From assembly GCF_015674855.1 (NCBI RefSeq), contig NZ_JADMLG010000018.1:62001-126000 (forward strand): a DNA stretch of 64,000 bases. Direction: 5' to 3'. This DNA comes from Nocardia bovistercoris (GTDB lineage Bacteria; Actinomycetota; Actinomycetes; Mycobacteriales; Mycobacteriaceae). The translations under genes were made by a program, and so were the position numbers. Within the stretch, counting starts at the first letter, position 1; every line of letters begins with the position of its first letter. Below are positions 1 to 7,218 of the stretch, piece by piece. A model generated the notes under the pieces. That model was given only the letters and a program-made list of their open reading frames with translations, had not been told where the DNA came from and made no database searches.

Positions 1-680
1 CCGATGAGTCGCAGCGGACCGCCCGCGCTGCGCTGGAATCCGGTCCGCACCGCCCCCGGATCCACCGCGTACACCGCGATCCGATCACGCCACCGCTCGG
101 CGAGTTCGTAGGTGTAGGCGAGATTGGTGAGCTTGCTCGTCGCATACGCCCGCATCTGCGACCATTCCGCCGGGAAGGTCCAGTCCTCGACCGGACGGGC
201 CCTCGCCTCCAGATAGGAGGTCACCATGATCACCCGTGGCGGCACGTCCGGTCGCCCGTCGACGGGCCGGAGATGGAATTCGAGGCCACGGGCGAGTCCC
301 GCGACCGCCAGATGGTTGACGGCCATGGTCCGCTCGACCCCGTCCGCGGACACCGCACGCCGATCGAATGCCGCACCCGCGTTGTTCACCAGCACGTTGA
401 TTCCGTCCGGAGCCGCATGCCGCACCTGATCGACGAGTTCGCGTACCCCCGAAAGTGTTTCGATGTCTGCGTACACCGGCACCACCCTGCCCTGCTCCGC
501 GCCGATCCGCGCAACGGCCTCCGCCGCCCGTTCGACGCCGCGCCCGTGCACCAACACCGTGGCGCCGAGTCGCGCCAGCCCGCGAGCCACCGAGAACCCG
601 ATACCGCTGGTCGCTCCGGTCACCAGCACGGTCGAAGCGGAGTGATCCGCCGAAGAATTCGTTGTGTCCATTGCTTCCAT
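1..680 (-). CDS. SDR-family oxidoreductase, C-terminus cut by window edge
   Basis: Reverse-strand frame open to the window edge. The N-terminus has the glycine-rich NAD(P)-binding motif TGATSGIG, followed by the NNAG motif and a YATSK catalytic Tyr-x-x-x-Lys, in the order of classical short-chain dehydrogenases. The closest style is the 'retinol dehydrogenase / daunorubicin C-13 reductase-like' SDR with a long loop before the active site. Two in-frame ATGs (680 and 671) are possible starts; the second has GGAA at good spacing. Upstream lies a 101-bp repeat with a palindrome that is found again at 2.4 kb and may carry its promoter. The substrate cannot be read from the sequence. Confidence 0.88.
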   Translation of the reverse strand, partial: MEAMDTTNSSADHSASTVLVTGATSGIGFSVARGLARLGATVLVHGRGVERAAEAVARIGAEQGRVVPVYADIETLSGVRELVDQVRHAAPDGINVLVNNAGAAFDRRAVSADGVERTMAVNHLAVAGLARGLEFHLRPVDGRPDVPPRVIMVTSYLEARARPVEDWTFPAEWSQMRAYATSKLTNLAYTYELAERWRDRIAVYAVDPGAVRTGFQRSAGGPLRLI

Positions 681-694
681 TCTCGGAGTCCGGA

Positions 695-795
695 ATGGAA
701 TAGCCATACCAACACGCATTCGGCAGCGAATACGCGCAATGCGCGTGTTCATGGAATCAGACTTCACCGTCTATCACCTTCGGCGTGGTCGTCCG
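695..795. repeat. 101-bp direct repeat, copy A (partner at 2381-2481)
   Basis: This block aligns without gaps to 2381-2481 with about 12 mismatches in 101 positions (about 88% identical). Both copies hold the imperfect palindrome GAAtACGCGCA-R-TGCGCGTgTTC (728-750 here), which looks like an operator for a dimeric repressor. Copy A lies just upstream of the SDR gene that starts at 671/680 on the reverse strand, so it may contain that gene's promoter. No coding sequence is convincing within it. Confidence 0.85.
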
Positions 796-1008
796 CCGCC
801 GTCGACACCACGCCGGACCATCGCCGACCGGCAGCGGACGCCCAATTCGCAGGGCTGCTTTGTCCGTGTCCCCCAACGCTGGCGCGTCGGGGCTGTGTCG
901 GTTGGTCGGATATCCATGCTCACCGGCCGTGGTGTCGAGGTCGGCGTCGTCGGCGACCTCGGCACGGTCACGGTGTGGTTGGTCGGCGAAGTCGTTGATG
1001 GAAGGGAG

Positions 1009-1377
1009 TCAGAAGAACGGGTGGGGGTTGGGTGTCTGTTCGGGGATTTGCTGGACGACGTCCCAGTGTTCGGCTATTCGCCCGGCCTTGGCGCGGAACA
1101 GGTCCACCGCGGCGATCCCGGGGCCGGAACCGGTATCGATGTGGGTGTGCACGGCGGCGTAGTCGCCGTCGACCAGCAGGTGGCGTACCGAAACGGTGCT
1201 GGTGTGCAGCCATTGCGCGGAGTGCAGGTAGGCCGCGAACGCCGCGCGGCCGGGGCCTGCGACGCCGGGGTTGTGGGATCGGAAGTCCTCGTGCAGCAGC
1301 TCCAGGAAGCCGCCGAGGTCACCGCTGGTGAAGCGGGTCACCGCCGTTGTCACGAGATCGCGCGTTGTTGTCGTCAT
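1009..1377 (-). CDS. NTF2-like / SnoaL-family small protein
   Basis: A 122-residue protein with the pattern of NTF2-like (SnoaL/ketosteroid-isomerase fold) proteins: N-terminal helix, a FLELLHEDF segment, HNPGVAGPGRAAF and a terminal FRAKAGRIAEHWDVVQ strand, typical of 'nuclear transport factor 2 family' hydrolase/isomerase-like proteins. It starts with ATG at 1377 and is transcribed divergently from the ECF sigma gene at 1446, sharing a 68-bp intergenic region with a perfect palindrome. ECF41 sigma factors normally carry an NTF2-like domain at their own C-terminus, so this separate domain next to a sigma gene lacking it is notable. No ligand can be named. Confidence 0.85.
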   Translation of the reverse strand: MTTTTRDLVTTAVTRFTSGDLGGFLELLHEDFRSHNPGVAGPGRAAFAAYLHSAQWLHTSTVSVRHLLVDGDYAAVHTHIDTGSGPGIAAVDLFRAKAGRIAEHWDVVQQIPEQTPNPHPFF

Positions 1378-1406
1378 ATCCTGAACGACGAGCGCGGCAC
1401 CGATGC

Positions 1407-1422
1407 CGTCACACGTGTGACG
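1407..1422. promoter_or_regulatory. Perfect 16-bp palindrome in divergent promoter
   Basis: CGTCACACGTGTGACG is a perfect 16-bp inverted repeat lying between the NTF2-like gene (start 1377) and the sigma gene (start 1446). A second stem, CGCGGG-tac-CCCGCG, follows at 1421-1435. The position and symmetry suggest an operator for a dimeric regulator, possibly controlling both genes. Confidence 0.6.
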
Positions 1423-1445
1423 CGGGTACCCCGCGCGACGTCATC

Positions 1446-2060
1446 ATGGGTGTGATGGACGACTTCGAATACGATCGCGTGGCCTTGGTCAAGCTCGCGC
1501 AGCGCATTGTCGGTGACGCCGCCGAAGCCGAGGACGTCGTACAGGAGAGCTGGTTGCGCTGGCACCGCGTGGACACCTCGACTCTCGACAATCCCCGTGC
1601 CTACCTGCACCGGCTGGTCACCCACCAGGCGATCGACCAGCTCCGGCGCGTGCGTTCCCGGCCCGAGACCGTGGCGCTGCCGGAGGATCTGGCCGGACCC
1701 GACAGCGATGGCGCCCTGGCGGAGGCGGTGTCGGCCGGAATGCTGTTGCTGCTGGAAACTCTCGATCCGGTCGAGCGGACGGTGTTCCTGCTGCACGAGG
1801 TCTTCGGTTATTCCCACGCCGAGATCGCCCCGGTCGTGGCGCGTACCGAGCGGGCGGTGCGGCAGTTGGCCTACCGCGCGCGTGGACGTGTCCGGTCACG
1901 GCAGTCGCGGTATCGCCCCACCCCCGCCGAACACCGTGTGAGCACCCTGCGGTTTCTGCTGGCCACGGATTCCGGTCAGCTGTTGTCCTATGCCGACTCG
2001 TGCGGCGCGGGCACCGGCGGTCGCTCGCCTACCGTCGGCGGCGGTGCCGAATCTCGCTGA
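1446..2060 (+). CDS. ECF sigma factor (ECF41/SigJ-like) lacking its C-terminal domain
   Basis: Region 2 is clear (LAQRIVGDAAEAEDVVQES, LDNPRAYLHRLVTHQAIDQL) and so is region 4.2 (LDPVERTVFLLHEVFGYSHA, EIAPVVARTERAVRQL). The linker PAEHR..TLRFLLATDSGQLL is what normally leads into the NTF2-like C-terminal domain of ECF41 factors, but the frame then runs into about 25 low-complexity residues and stops. The domain is therefore missing or was removed by a frameshift, and the gene may be a pseudogene. Starts at 1446 or 1455 (ATG) are both possible. In ECF41 factors this domain controls activity, so the product would be deregulated if expressed. Confidence 0.8.
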   Translation: MGVMDDFEYDRVALVKLAQRIVGDAAEAEDVVQESWLRWHRVDTSTLDNPRAYLHRLVTHQAIDQLRRVRSRPETVALPEDLAGPDSDGALAEAVSAGMLLLLETLDPVERTVFLLHEVFGYSHAEIAPVVARTERAVRQLAYRARGRVRSRQSRYRPTPAEHRVSTLRFLLATDSGQLLSYADSCGAGTGGRSPTVGGGAESR

Positions 2061-2259
2061 GCGATGGACCTTACCGCTGGCGCCCGGCCCGGGGGCTGTG
2101 CGCACAGCAGCGTCACCGGGTTGCGCAGTGCAGCGGCGCTGCGCGCGCCGCTGCTCTGCCGCCACCGGCTCCGCATGAACCGGATGAGCGGCGGCAAGGA
2201 TGGTATGCCCCCGCACCCGAGGGTCACCGTTACCGCTCCACCCTGATCGGCGACAGTCC

Positions 2260-2380
2260 TGCGACAGCGACGGAACGTTCACGCGTAGGCGGCATCGCGG
2301 TACCTGCGTACCGCCATTCGATTGCCGCATTTCGGCGAGCAGTAGCGCTGCCGTCCGTTGCGAGAGGTGCCCGCGAAAAG
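2260..2380 (-). repeat. Duplicated 3' end of CGNR zinc-finger gene (partner 30825-30945)
   Basis: These 121 bp match 30825-30945 with three mismatches. Read on the reverse strand they encode LFAGTSRNGRQRYCSPKCG and the rest of the CGNR tail up to the stop, so this is a gene fragment without its 5' part. It abuts directly the repeat at 2381-2481. The near-identity over 28.5 kb implies a recent duplication or recombination. Confidence 0.9.
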
Positions 2381-2481
2381 ATGGAATAGCCATACCAACA
2401 CGCGTTTTGCAGCGAATACGCGCAGTGCGCGTGTTCATGGGATCAGACGTTACCGTCTGGCACCCTCGGCGTGGCTGTCCG
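2381..2481. repeat. 101-bp direct repeat, copy B (partner at 695-795)
   Basis: About 88% identical to copy A over 101 bp, with the same palindrome at 2414-2436. Here it is not next to an SDR gene. It begins where the duplicated CGNR fragment ends, and its right end overlaps the start of a small forward ORF (GTG 2471). Confidence 0.85.
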
Positions 2482-2710
2482 GTCGGCGGCCAGCGGGCGC
2501 GTCGATGCCTTGGCGTTCCTGAACAGCACCTTCCGCACGGTCGACGCCGTGCGGCAGGTGCGTGTGCTGATCATCGACGCCGCGCGCACCGGTGCGCGGG
2601 GCAGTACTCGGGTCGTGAGCGGCGTCGAGGTATGCGGCGTGCAGGTCCAGGAACGCGACATCCATGTGGGCGTTCGTTCGGGCCGGGGGTTGATCGTCGT
2701 CGTGCCGTAA
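2471..2710 (+). CDS. Possible 79-residue hypothetical protein
   Basis: A forward frame starting GTG at 2471 and ending at 2710 whose third codon positions are strongly G/C, as expected for genes of this genome. The product (begins VAVRSAASGRVDALAFLNS, ends GRGLIVVVP) contains no domain I recognise. No clear ribosome-binding site precedes it, and its first codons lie in repeat B. It may be a remnant of a longer gene. Confidence 0.3.
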   Translation: MAVRSAASGRVDALAFLNSTFRTVDAVRQVRVLIIDAARTGARGSTRVVSGVEVCGVQVQERDIHVGVRSGRGLIVVVP

Positions 2711-2883
2711 TACGCTGCGTCTCTTGCATATTAGTCCCCGCTCGGAGCGGCGGTCGACGGGTTGTCCTTTGCGCAGGCAACAGGGCAACCCCTTGTCCGG
2801 TGGTGTGCGCGAGCGCAATGCTGGAATCAGTCTCCGGCGTTGCGGACTGCACATTCCGAAGACGTCTCGCGATTCGCACGGCG

Positions 2884-2911
2884 TCTCGTCGAATTCCTCT
2901 CGTCGAATTCC
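2884..2911. promoter_or_regulatory. 14-bp perfect tandem repeat upstream of the antibiotic cluster
   Basis: TCTCGTCGAATTCC occurs twice in immediate succession (2884-2897 and 2898-2911), about 80 bp before the first biosynthetic gene. The core TCGAATTCC resembles the TCGAACTCTC repeats at 20715-20757 and TCGAACTCC at 27792, all in promoter regions of the same cluster, so it may be a shared activator site. Apart from this the stretch 2711-2989 shows no gene. Confidence 0.45.
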
Positions 2912-2989
2912 ATTGGGGGCAATGTTGTATTTCGACTTCCCATCCGGCCGCATCGTGTCGGCAGCGCTGTTCGACTCCGGGCGGTAGCG

Positions 2990-3532
2990 TTGACTTCCTT
3001 ATCCAGGTTGCCGAATCAATCGGCCGACATCGTCGCGGACGCGCTGACAGAATTCTCCTCGGCGCCGCCGCAGACCCGTATGCTGCTGCACGCGGACGGT
3101 TCGACGACAGCACTGTTGGAGGCGCTGGTCGCCGCACCCCTTTCGGTACAGGTGGAACAGCAGCGCGTGATCCGGGCGGACGACGTCTCCGATGTCGTCC
3201 GCGATCTGCTCGGCGCCGCGCGCTCGGCGATGGTGGTCGAGCGCCGATCCCGAATCCTCGCCGTCGAACGCGATGTCGTCAGCGTGAACAGGGTCATCTT
3301 CGCCGGTCCCGATCGCGAGGCGCTGGTCCCGCCCGAGGATGTACTGCTCGGCCCGCACCTGCGCGATATCGGTCTCGCCGTTCGGCGCACCCGGTTGGCG
3401 GCTTCGCGGGAATTCTGGCCCGCGCACGGTCCGCGGGTGCGCTGCGGCAGCAAGACATACGTCATGGAATGCGGTTTCGCGGGCCGGGTGTATGTGCACG
3501 AACGGTTCAACCCCGAATTCGTCCCGCTGTAG
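2990..3532 (+). CDS. Chorismate pyruvate-lyase-like protein (4-hydroxybenzoate synthase, DUF98/Rv2949c type)
   Basis: About 180 residues with the order of conserved pieces of the Rv2949c/UbiC-like chorismate lyases: RMLLHADGSTTALLEAL at the N-terminus, VSVQVEQQRV-type strand, NRVIFAGPDREALVPPEDVL in the middle and a C-terminal CGSKTYVMECGFAGRVYVHE segment. The family cleaves chorismate to 4-hydroxybenzoate and pyruvate. Here it would supply the aromatic starter for the phenylacrylate part of a hygromycin A-like molecule. The start is uncertain: TTG at 2990 is my choice because coding-like composition begins there; the open frame extends further upstream. It lies 15 bp before gmd with RBS GAGGAGG between, so it heads the main operon. 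Confidence 0.72.
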   Translation: MTSLSRLPNQSADIVADALTEFSSAPPQTRMLLHADGSTTALLEALVAAPLSVQVEQQRVIRADDVSDVVRDLLGAARSAMVVERRSRILAVERDVVSVNRVIFAGPDREALVPPEDVLLGPHLRDIGLAVRRTRLAASREFWPAHGPRVRCGSKTYVMECGFAGRVYVHERFNPEFVPL

Positions 3533-3547
3533 AGGAGGCGGTATCGC

Positions 3548-4537
3548 GTGAAGAAGGCGCTGATCACCGGTATCACCGGGCAGGACGGGTCCTATCTGGC
3601 CGAATTGCTGCTCGGTAAAGGTTACGAAGTTCACGGACTGGTACGGCGGAGTTCGTCGTTCAATACCCGACGGCTCGATCACATCTATCGCGATCCGCAC
3701 GAATCCGGGCGCCGACTGTATCTGCACTACGGCGATATCGGTGACGCGAGCAGATTGGTGACGCTGCTCGCTCGGATCGAGCCCGACGAGGTCTATCACC
3801 TCGCCGCGCAATCGCATGTGCGCGTCAGTTTCGACGAGCCCGAGCACACCGGCGATGTCACCGGCATCGGCACCACCCGATTACTCGAGGCGATTCTGAT
3901 ATCGAAGGTCGACACCCGCTTCTATCAGGCGTCCTCGTCGGAAATGTTCGGCGCCGCGCCGCCGCCGCAGGACGAGCAGACCATCTTCTATCCGCGCAGT
4001 CCCTACGGCGCGGCGAAGGTCTACAGCTATTGGATGACGCGCAACTATCGGGAGGCGCACGGGATCTACGCGGTCAACGGGATCCTGTTCAACCACGAAT
4101 CTCCCCGTCGCGGTGAGACATTCGTGACCCGCAAGATCGCCAAGGCGGCGGCGCGGATCAAGGCGGGCCTGCAATCGCGAGTCTATCTCGGCAATCTCGA
4201 CGCGATCCGGGACTGGGGATACGCGCCGGAATACGTCGAAGGGATGTGGCAGATGATGCAACTCGACGAGCCGGCCGACTACGTGTTGGCCACCGGAGTG
4301 GGAACCACGGTGCGCGAATTCGCCGAACAGTGCTTCGCCCACGTCGGATTGGATTGGCGCGAACACGTCCGCCACGACGAGGTATATCTGCGGCCCGCCG
4401 AGGTCGAGTCGCTGATCGGCGATGCCACCAAGGCGCGTTCGGCGTTCGGCTGGAAGGCGCACACCTCGGCCGACGAGCTGGCGCGGATCATGGTCGAGGC
4501 CGAACTCGCGCTCCCCGAGACGGCGTCGACCCGATGA
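3548..4537 (+). CDS. gmd: GDP-mannose 4,6-dehydratase
   Basis: 329 residues, full length for the family. The NADP-binding motif TGITGQDGSYLAELLL at residues 7-22, YHLAAQSHVRVSFDEP, SSSEMFG, the catalytic SPYGAAKVYSYW (Tyr-x-x-x-Lys) and FNHESPRRGETFVTRKI are all diagnostic for Gmd. It converts GDP-D-mannose to GDP-4-keto-6-deoxymannose, the first step to GDP-L-fucose. The partner GDP-fucose synthase is encoded at 22081 and a furanose mutase at 18967, so the sugar unit of the cluster can be followed. Preceded by GAGGAGG and overlapped by the next gene (ATGA), showing translational coupling. Confidence 0.95.
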   Translation: MKKALITGITGQDGSYLAELLLGKGYEVHGLVRRSSSFNTRRLDHIYRDPHESGRRLYLHYGDIGDASRLVTLLARIEPDEVYHLAAQSHVRVSFDEPEHTGDVTGIGTTRLLEAILISKVDTRFYQASSSEMFGAAPPPQDEQTIFYPRSPYGAAKVYSYWMTRNYREAHGIYAVNGILFNHESPRRGETFVTRKIAKAAARIKAGLQSRVYLGNLDAIRDWGYAPEYVEGMWQMMQLDEPADYVLATGVGTTVREFAEQCFAHVGLDWREHVRHDEVYLRPAEVESLIGDATKARSAFGWKAHTSADELARIMVEAELALPETASTR

Positions 4538-5433
4538 GCGCCGCTACCCACGGGAGTTGGCGCACCGCGCTGGACCGGCGGGCGCGCGGCGGTTGGCGCG
4601 AGCGGCTGCGCCATCCGCTGCGAACATCGTTTCCGACGACGGCCGAGCTGCGCGAGCGCCGACACCGCGGCCTCGGCGCGACCTCGACGGCGCGGACGTT
4701 CTGGGGGCAGCCGATGACGATCGCGCTGCCCGAGGAGGTGTCGATCGCGATCCACCGACACGGATTCGTCGACTACGACCTCACCGCCTACCTGCTGGCG
4801 CATCTGCGCGACGGCGCGACGATTCTCGACGTCGGTGCGCATATCGGTTACTACACGATGCTGACCAGCGCGCTGATCGGACCGCGGGGCGCGGTGGTGT
4901 CGTTCGAGCCGACGCCCTCGACATTGACGGTGCTGCGCGAGAACGCCGCCCGGCGCCCGAATGTCACCGTCGTTCCCGCCGCCGTGTGGTCGGCCCGTGA
5001 CGAATTGGAGTTCCACGACCACGGTTTGGGCTACAGCGCCTACAACTCGGCGTTCCAGGCCAGGTTGCCCGAGGCCGTGCGGGTCCGGCTGCCGTCGAAC
5101 GAACTCAGGGTCGAGGCGGTCTGCCTCGACGACTATGTTCGCGAGTCGGGGATACGCGCCGACTTCGTCAAGATCGATGCCGAAAGCGCTGAGGCGCATG
5201 TGCTCTCGGGAATGCGGGAGATGCTGGCGCGGCAACGTCCGGTCCTTTCGCTCGAGGTCGGAGACCTCGAGGTCGCGGGCGCTCCCCACAGCCGGGAGCT
5301 GGTCGAGACGGTGATCGCCGCCGGGTACCGGGTCTGGGAGTTGCGCGACGGCGAGCCGGTGCCGCATCAGCCGCGCGAGGTCTACGACTACCAGAACCTG
5401 ATATTCACCCCCGCCGACCGGAAGGACGAATGA
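4534..5433 (+). CDS. FkbM-family SAM-dependent methyltransferase
   Basis: 299 residues. The SAM-binding motif ILDVGAHIGYYTMLTSALIG, VVSFEPTPSTLTVLRENA and the later DFVKIDAESAEAHVLSG are the hallmark blocks of FkbM methyltransferases. The start ATG at 4534 overlaps the gmd stop. In the published hygromycin A pathway a methyltransferase (hyg6, from memory) is needed for the methylenedioxy bridge of the aminocyclitol. The same position next to an amidohydrolase-fold gene supports that role here: O-methylation of an inositol hydroxyl that is later oxidised to the bridge. The acceptor is inferred, not visible. Confidence 0.88.
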   Translation: MSAATHGSWRTALDRRARGGWRERLRHPLRTSFPTTAELRERRHRGLGATSTARTFWGQPMTIALPEEVSIAIHRHGFVDYDLTAYLLAHLRDGATILDVGAHIGYYTMLTSALIGPRGAVVSFEPTPSTLTVLRENAARRPNVTVVPAAVWSARDELEFHDHGLGYSAYNSAFQARLPEAVRVRLPSNELRVEAVCLDDYVRESGIRADFVKIDAESAEAHVLSGMREMLARQRPVLSLEVGDLEVAGAPHSRELVETVIAAGYRVWELRDGEPVPHQPREVYDYQNLIFTPADRKDE

Positions 5434-7178
5434 TGTTGCACGATCTGATAATTCGCAACGGCACGGTGTGCGACGGCTCAGGTTCGCCCGTCCGCACCGC
5501 CGATGTCGCGGTCGATGACGGCGTCATCACGCGGGTGGGCCGGGTGGGCGGTGACCGCGGCCGAACCGAGATCGACGCCGACGGCCACCTGATCACTCCC
5601 GGTTTCGTGGATATCCACACCCACTTCGACGGGCAGGTCAGCTGGGATCCGCAACTGACGCCGAGTTGCTGGCACGGCGTGACCACCGTCGTGATGGGCA
5701 ACTGCGGTGTCGGCTTCGCACCCGCGGCGCCGGAGCGCCACGACTGGCTGATCGGCCTGATGGAAGGTGTCGAAGACATTCCCGGCGCGTCGCTGTCGGA
5801 GGGCATCCGCTGGGAATGGGAGAGCTTCCCCGAATACCTCGACGCCGTGGCGGCGATGCCGAGGGCGATCGACGTCGCCGCGCAGGTACCGCACGGCGCG
5901 CTGCGGGCCTATGTGATGGGCGAGCGCGGCGCGGCCGATCAACCGCCGACCGAGGCCGATCTGGAGCGGATGTGCGCGCTGGTCCGGGAGGGGTTGCGCG
6001 CGGGCGCGATAGGCTTCTCGACCTCGCGCACCCTGACCCATCTGGCGATCACCGGTGATCCGGTGCCGGGTACCTTCGCGGCCGAGGACGAATTGTTCGC
6101 TCTGGGTGGCGTACTCGGCGCCGAGGGGACCGGGGTGTTCCAGCTGGTGCCGCTCGGCGCGGGCGGTGAGAAGGTCGACGATCCGCTCGGCGAGATCGCC
6201 TGGATGCGCAAACTGTCCGCCGTGGTCGGTCGTCCGATCACCTTCGGCCTGTTCCAGAACGACAACGACCCCGACGGATGGCGCGAACTGTTCCAGATCG
6301 CCGAGGACGCGGTGGCGAGCGGGGCGGATCTACACCCGCAGGTGGCGGGCAGGCCGTTCAGCGTCATCATCAGCCTCGACTCCACCCATCCGTTCCACAA
6401 GCGACCGTCCTACCGGCAGATCGCGCACCTGGATGCCGCCCGGCGGCGCGCGGCGATGCGCGAACCCGCTCTGCGCGAACGGATTCTGAGCGAACGGCCG
6501 GTCGGCTCCGATCCGCGCTCGGCGCTGTTCCCACAGGGATACGAGCGGCACTTCCCGATGAGCGCCGAGGCACCGGACTACGAGCCCGCGGCGGATAAGT
6601 CCTTCGACGCGCTCGCCCGTCGCGCCGGTGCGAACCCGGAGGCGCTCATCTACGACTTCCTCGCCTCCGACGACACCAGCGGCATGATATTCCGGCCCCT
6701 GCTCGGCTATTCGGAGTTCACGCTCGACCCGATCCGGGAGATGCTGCTGCACCCGCAGGCGGTGCTCGGACTCAGCGACGCGGGCGCGCACTGCCGTCTG
6801 ATCTGTGACGCGAGTACGCCGACGTCGATGCTCACGCACTGGGCGCGCGACCGTGATCGCGGTGCCAGGTTGCCGCTGGAATTCATTGTCCGCAAACAAA
6901 CCTACGATACCGCCCGGCTCTACGGGCTGCGCGACCGCGGCCTGCTCCGTCCCGGATACCGCGCCGACATCAATGTGATCGACATGGAGACATTGCGCCT
7001 GCGGGCACCGGAATTCGTGTTCGACCTGCCCGCGGGTGGCGGTCGGCTCATCCAGCGGGCCGACGGGTACGCCGCGACCGTGGTGGCGGGCGAGATCACC
7101 TACCGCGACGGTCAGGCGACGGGTGCGCTGCCCGGCCGCCTGGTGCGCGGGACGAAATCCGGGCCGGTGCCGCGGTGA
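5430..7178 (+). CDS. Amidohydrolase-superfamily protein, N-acyl-D-amino-acid deacylase-like
   Basis: 582 residues, beginning with the dihydroorotase-like beta-sandwich (LIIRNGTVCDGSGSPVRTAD), then the metal site GFVDIHTHFDGQVSWDP (His63, His65) and VVMGNCGVGFAP, as in D-aminoacylases; the HxH zinc ligands are intact. By family it is a zinc hydrolase of N-acyl-D-amino acids. In this cluster it sits between a FkbM methyltransferase and an aminotransferase, exactly where I recall the hygromycin A cluster having hyg7, a metallo-hydrolase-like gene implicated in the methylene bridge. Hydrolysis of an acyl protecting group is the alternative. Start ATG 5430 overlaps the previous stop. Confidence 0.85.
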   Translation: MMLHDLIIRNGTVCDGSGSPVRTADVAVDDGVITRVGRVGGDRGRTEIDADGHLITPGFVDIHTHFDGQVSWDPQLTPSCWHGVTTVVMGNCGVGFAPAAPERHDWLIGLMEGVEDIPGASLSEGIRWEWESFPEYLDAVAAMPRAIDVAAQVPHGALRAYVMGERGAADQPPTEADLERMCALVREGLRAGAIGFSTSRTLTHLAITGDPVPGTFAAEDELFALGGVLGAEGTGVFQLVPLGAGGEKVDDPLGEIAWMRKLSAVVGRPITFGLFQNDNDPDGWRELFQIAEDAVASGADLHPQVAGRPFSVIISLDSTHPFHKRPSYRQIAHLDAARRRAAMREPALRERILSERPVGSDPRSALFPQGYERHFPMSAEAPDYEPAADKSFDALARRAGANPEALIYDFLASDDTSGMIFRPLLGYSEFTLDPIREMLLHPQAVLGLSDAGAHCRLICDASTPTSMLTHWARDRDRGARLPLEFIVRKQTYDTARLYGLRDRGLLRPGYRADINVIDMETLRLRAPEFVFDLPAGGGRLIQRADGYAATVVAGEITYRDGQATGALPGRLVRGTKSGPVPR

Positions 7179-7218
7179 GCGCGGCGGCCGGAACGACATC
7201 ATCTGGGAGGACAGGATC

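Noticed and set aside
2762..2989. Upstream extension of the chorismate-lyase frame (to 2762)
   Set aside because: The added 76 codons have poor codon bias and contain the 14-bp tandem repeat; conserved family text begins after 2990.
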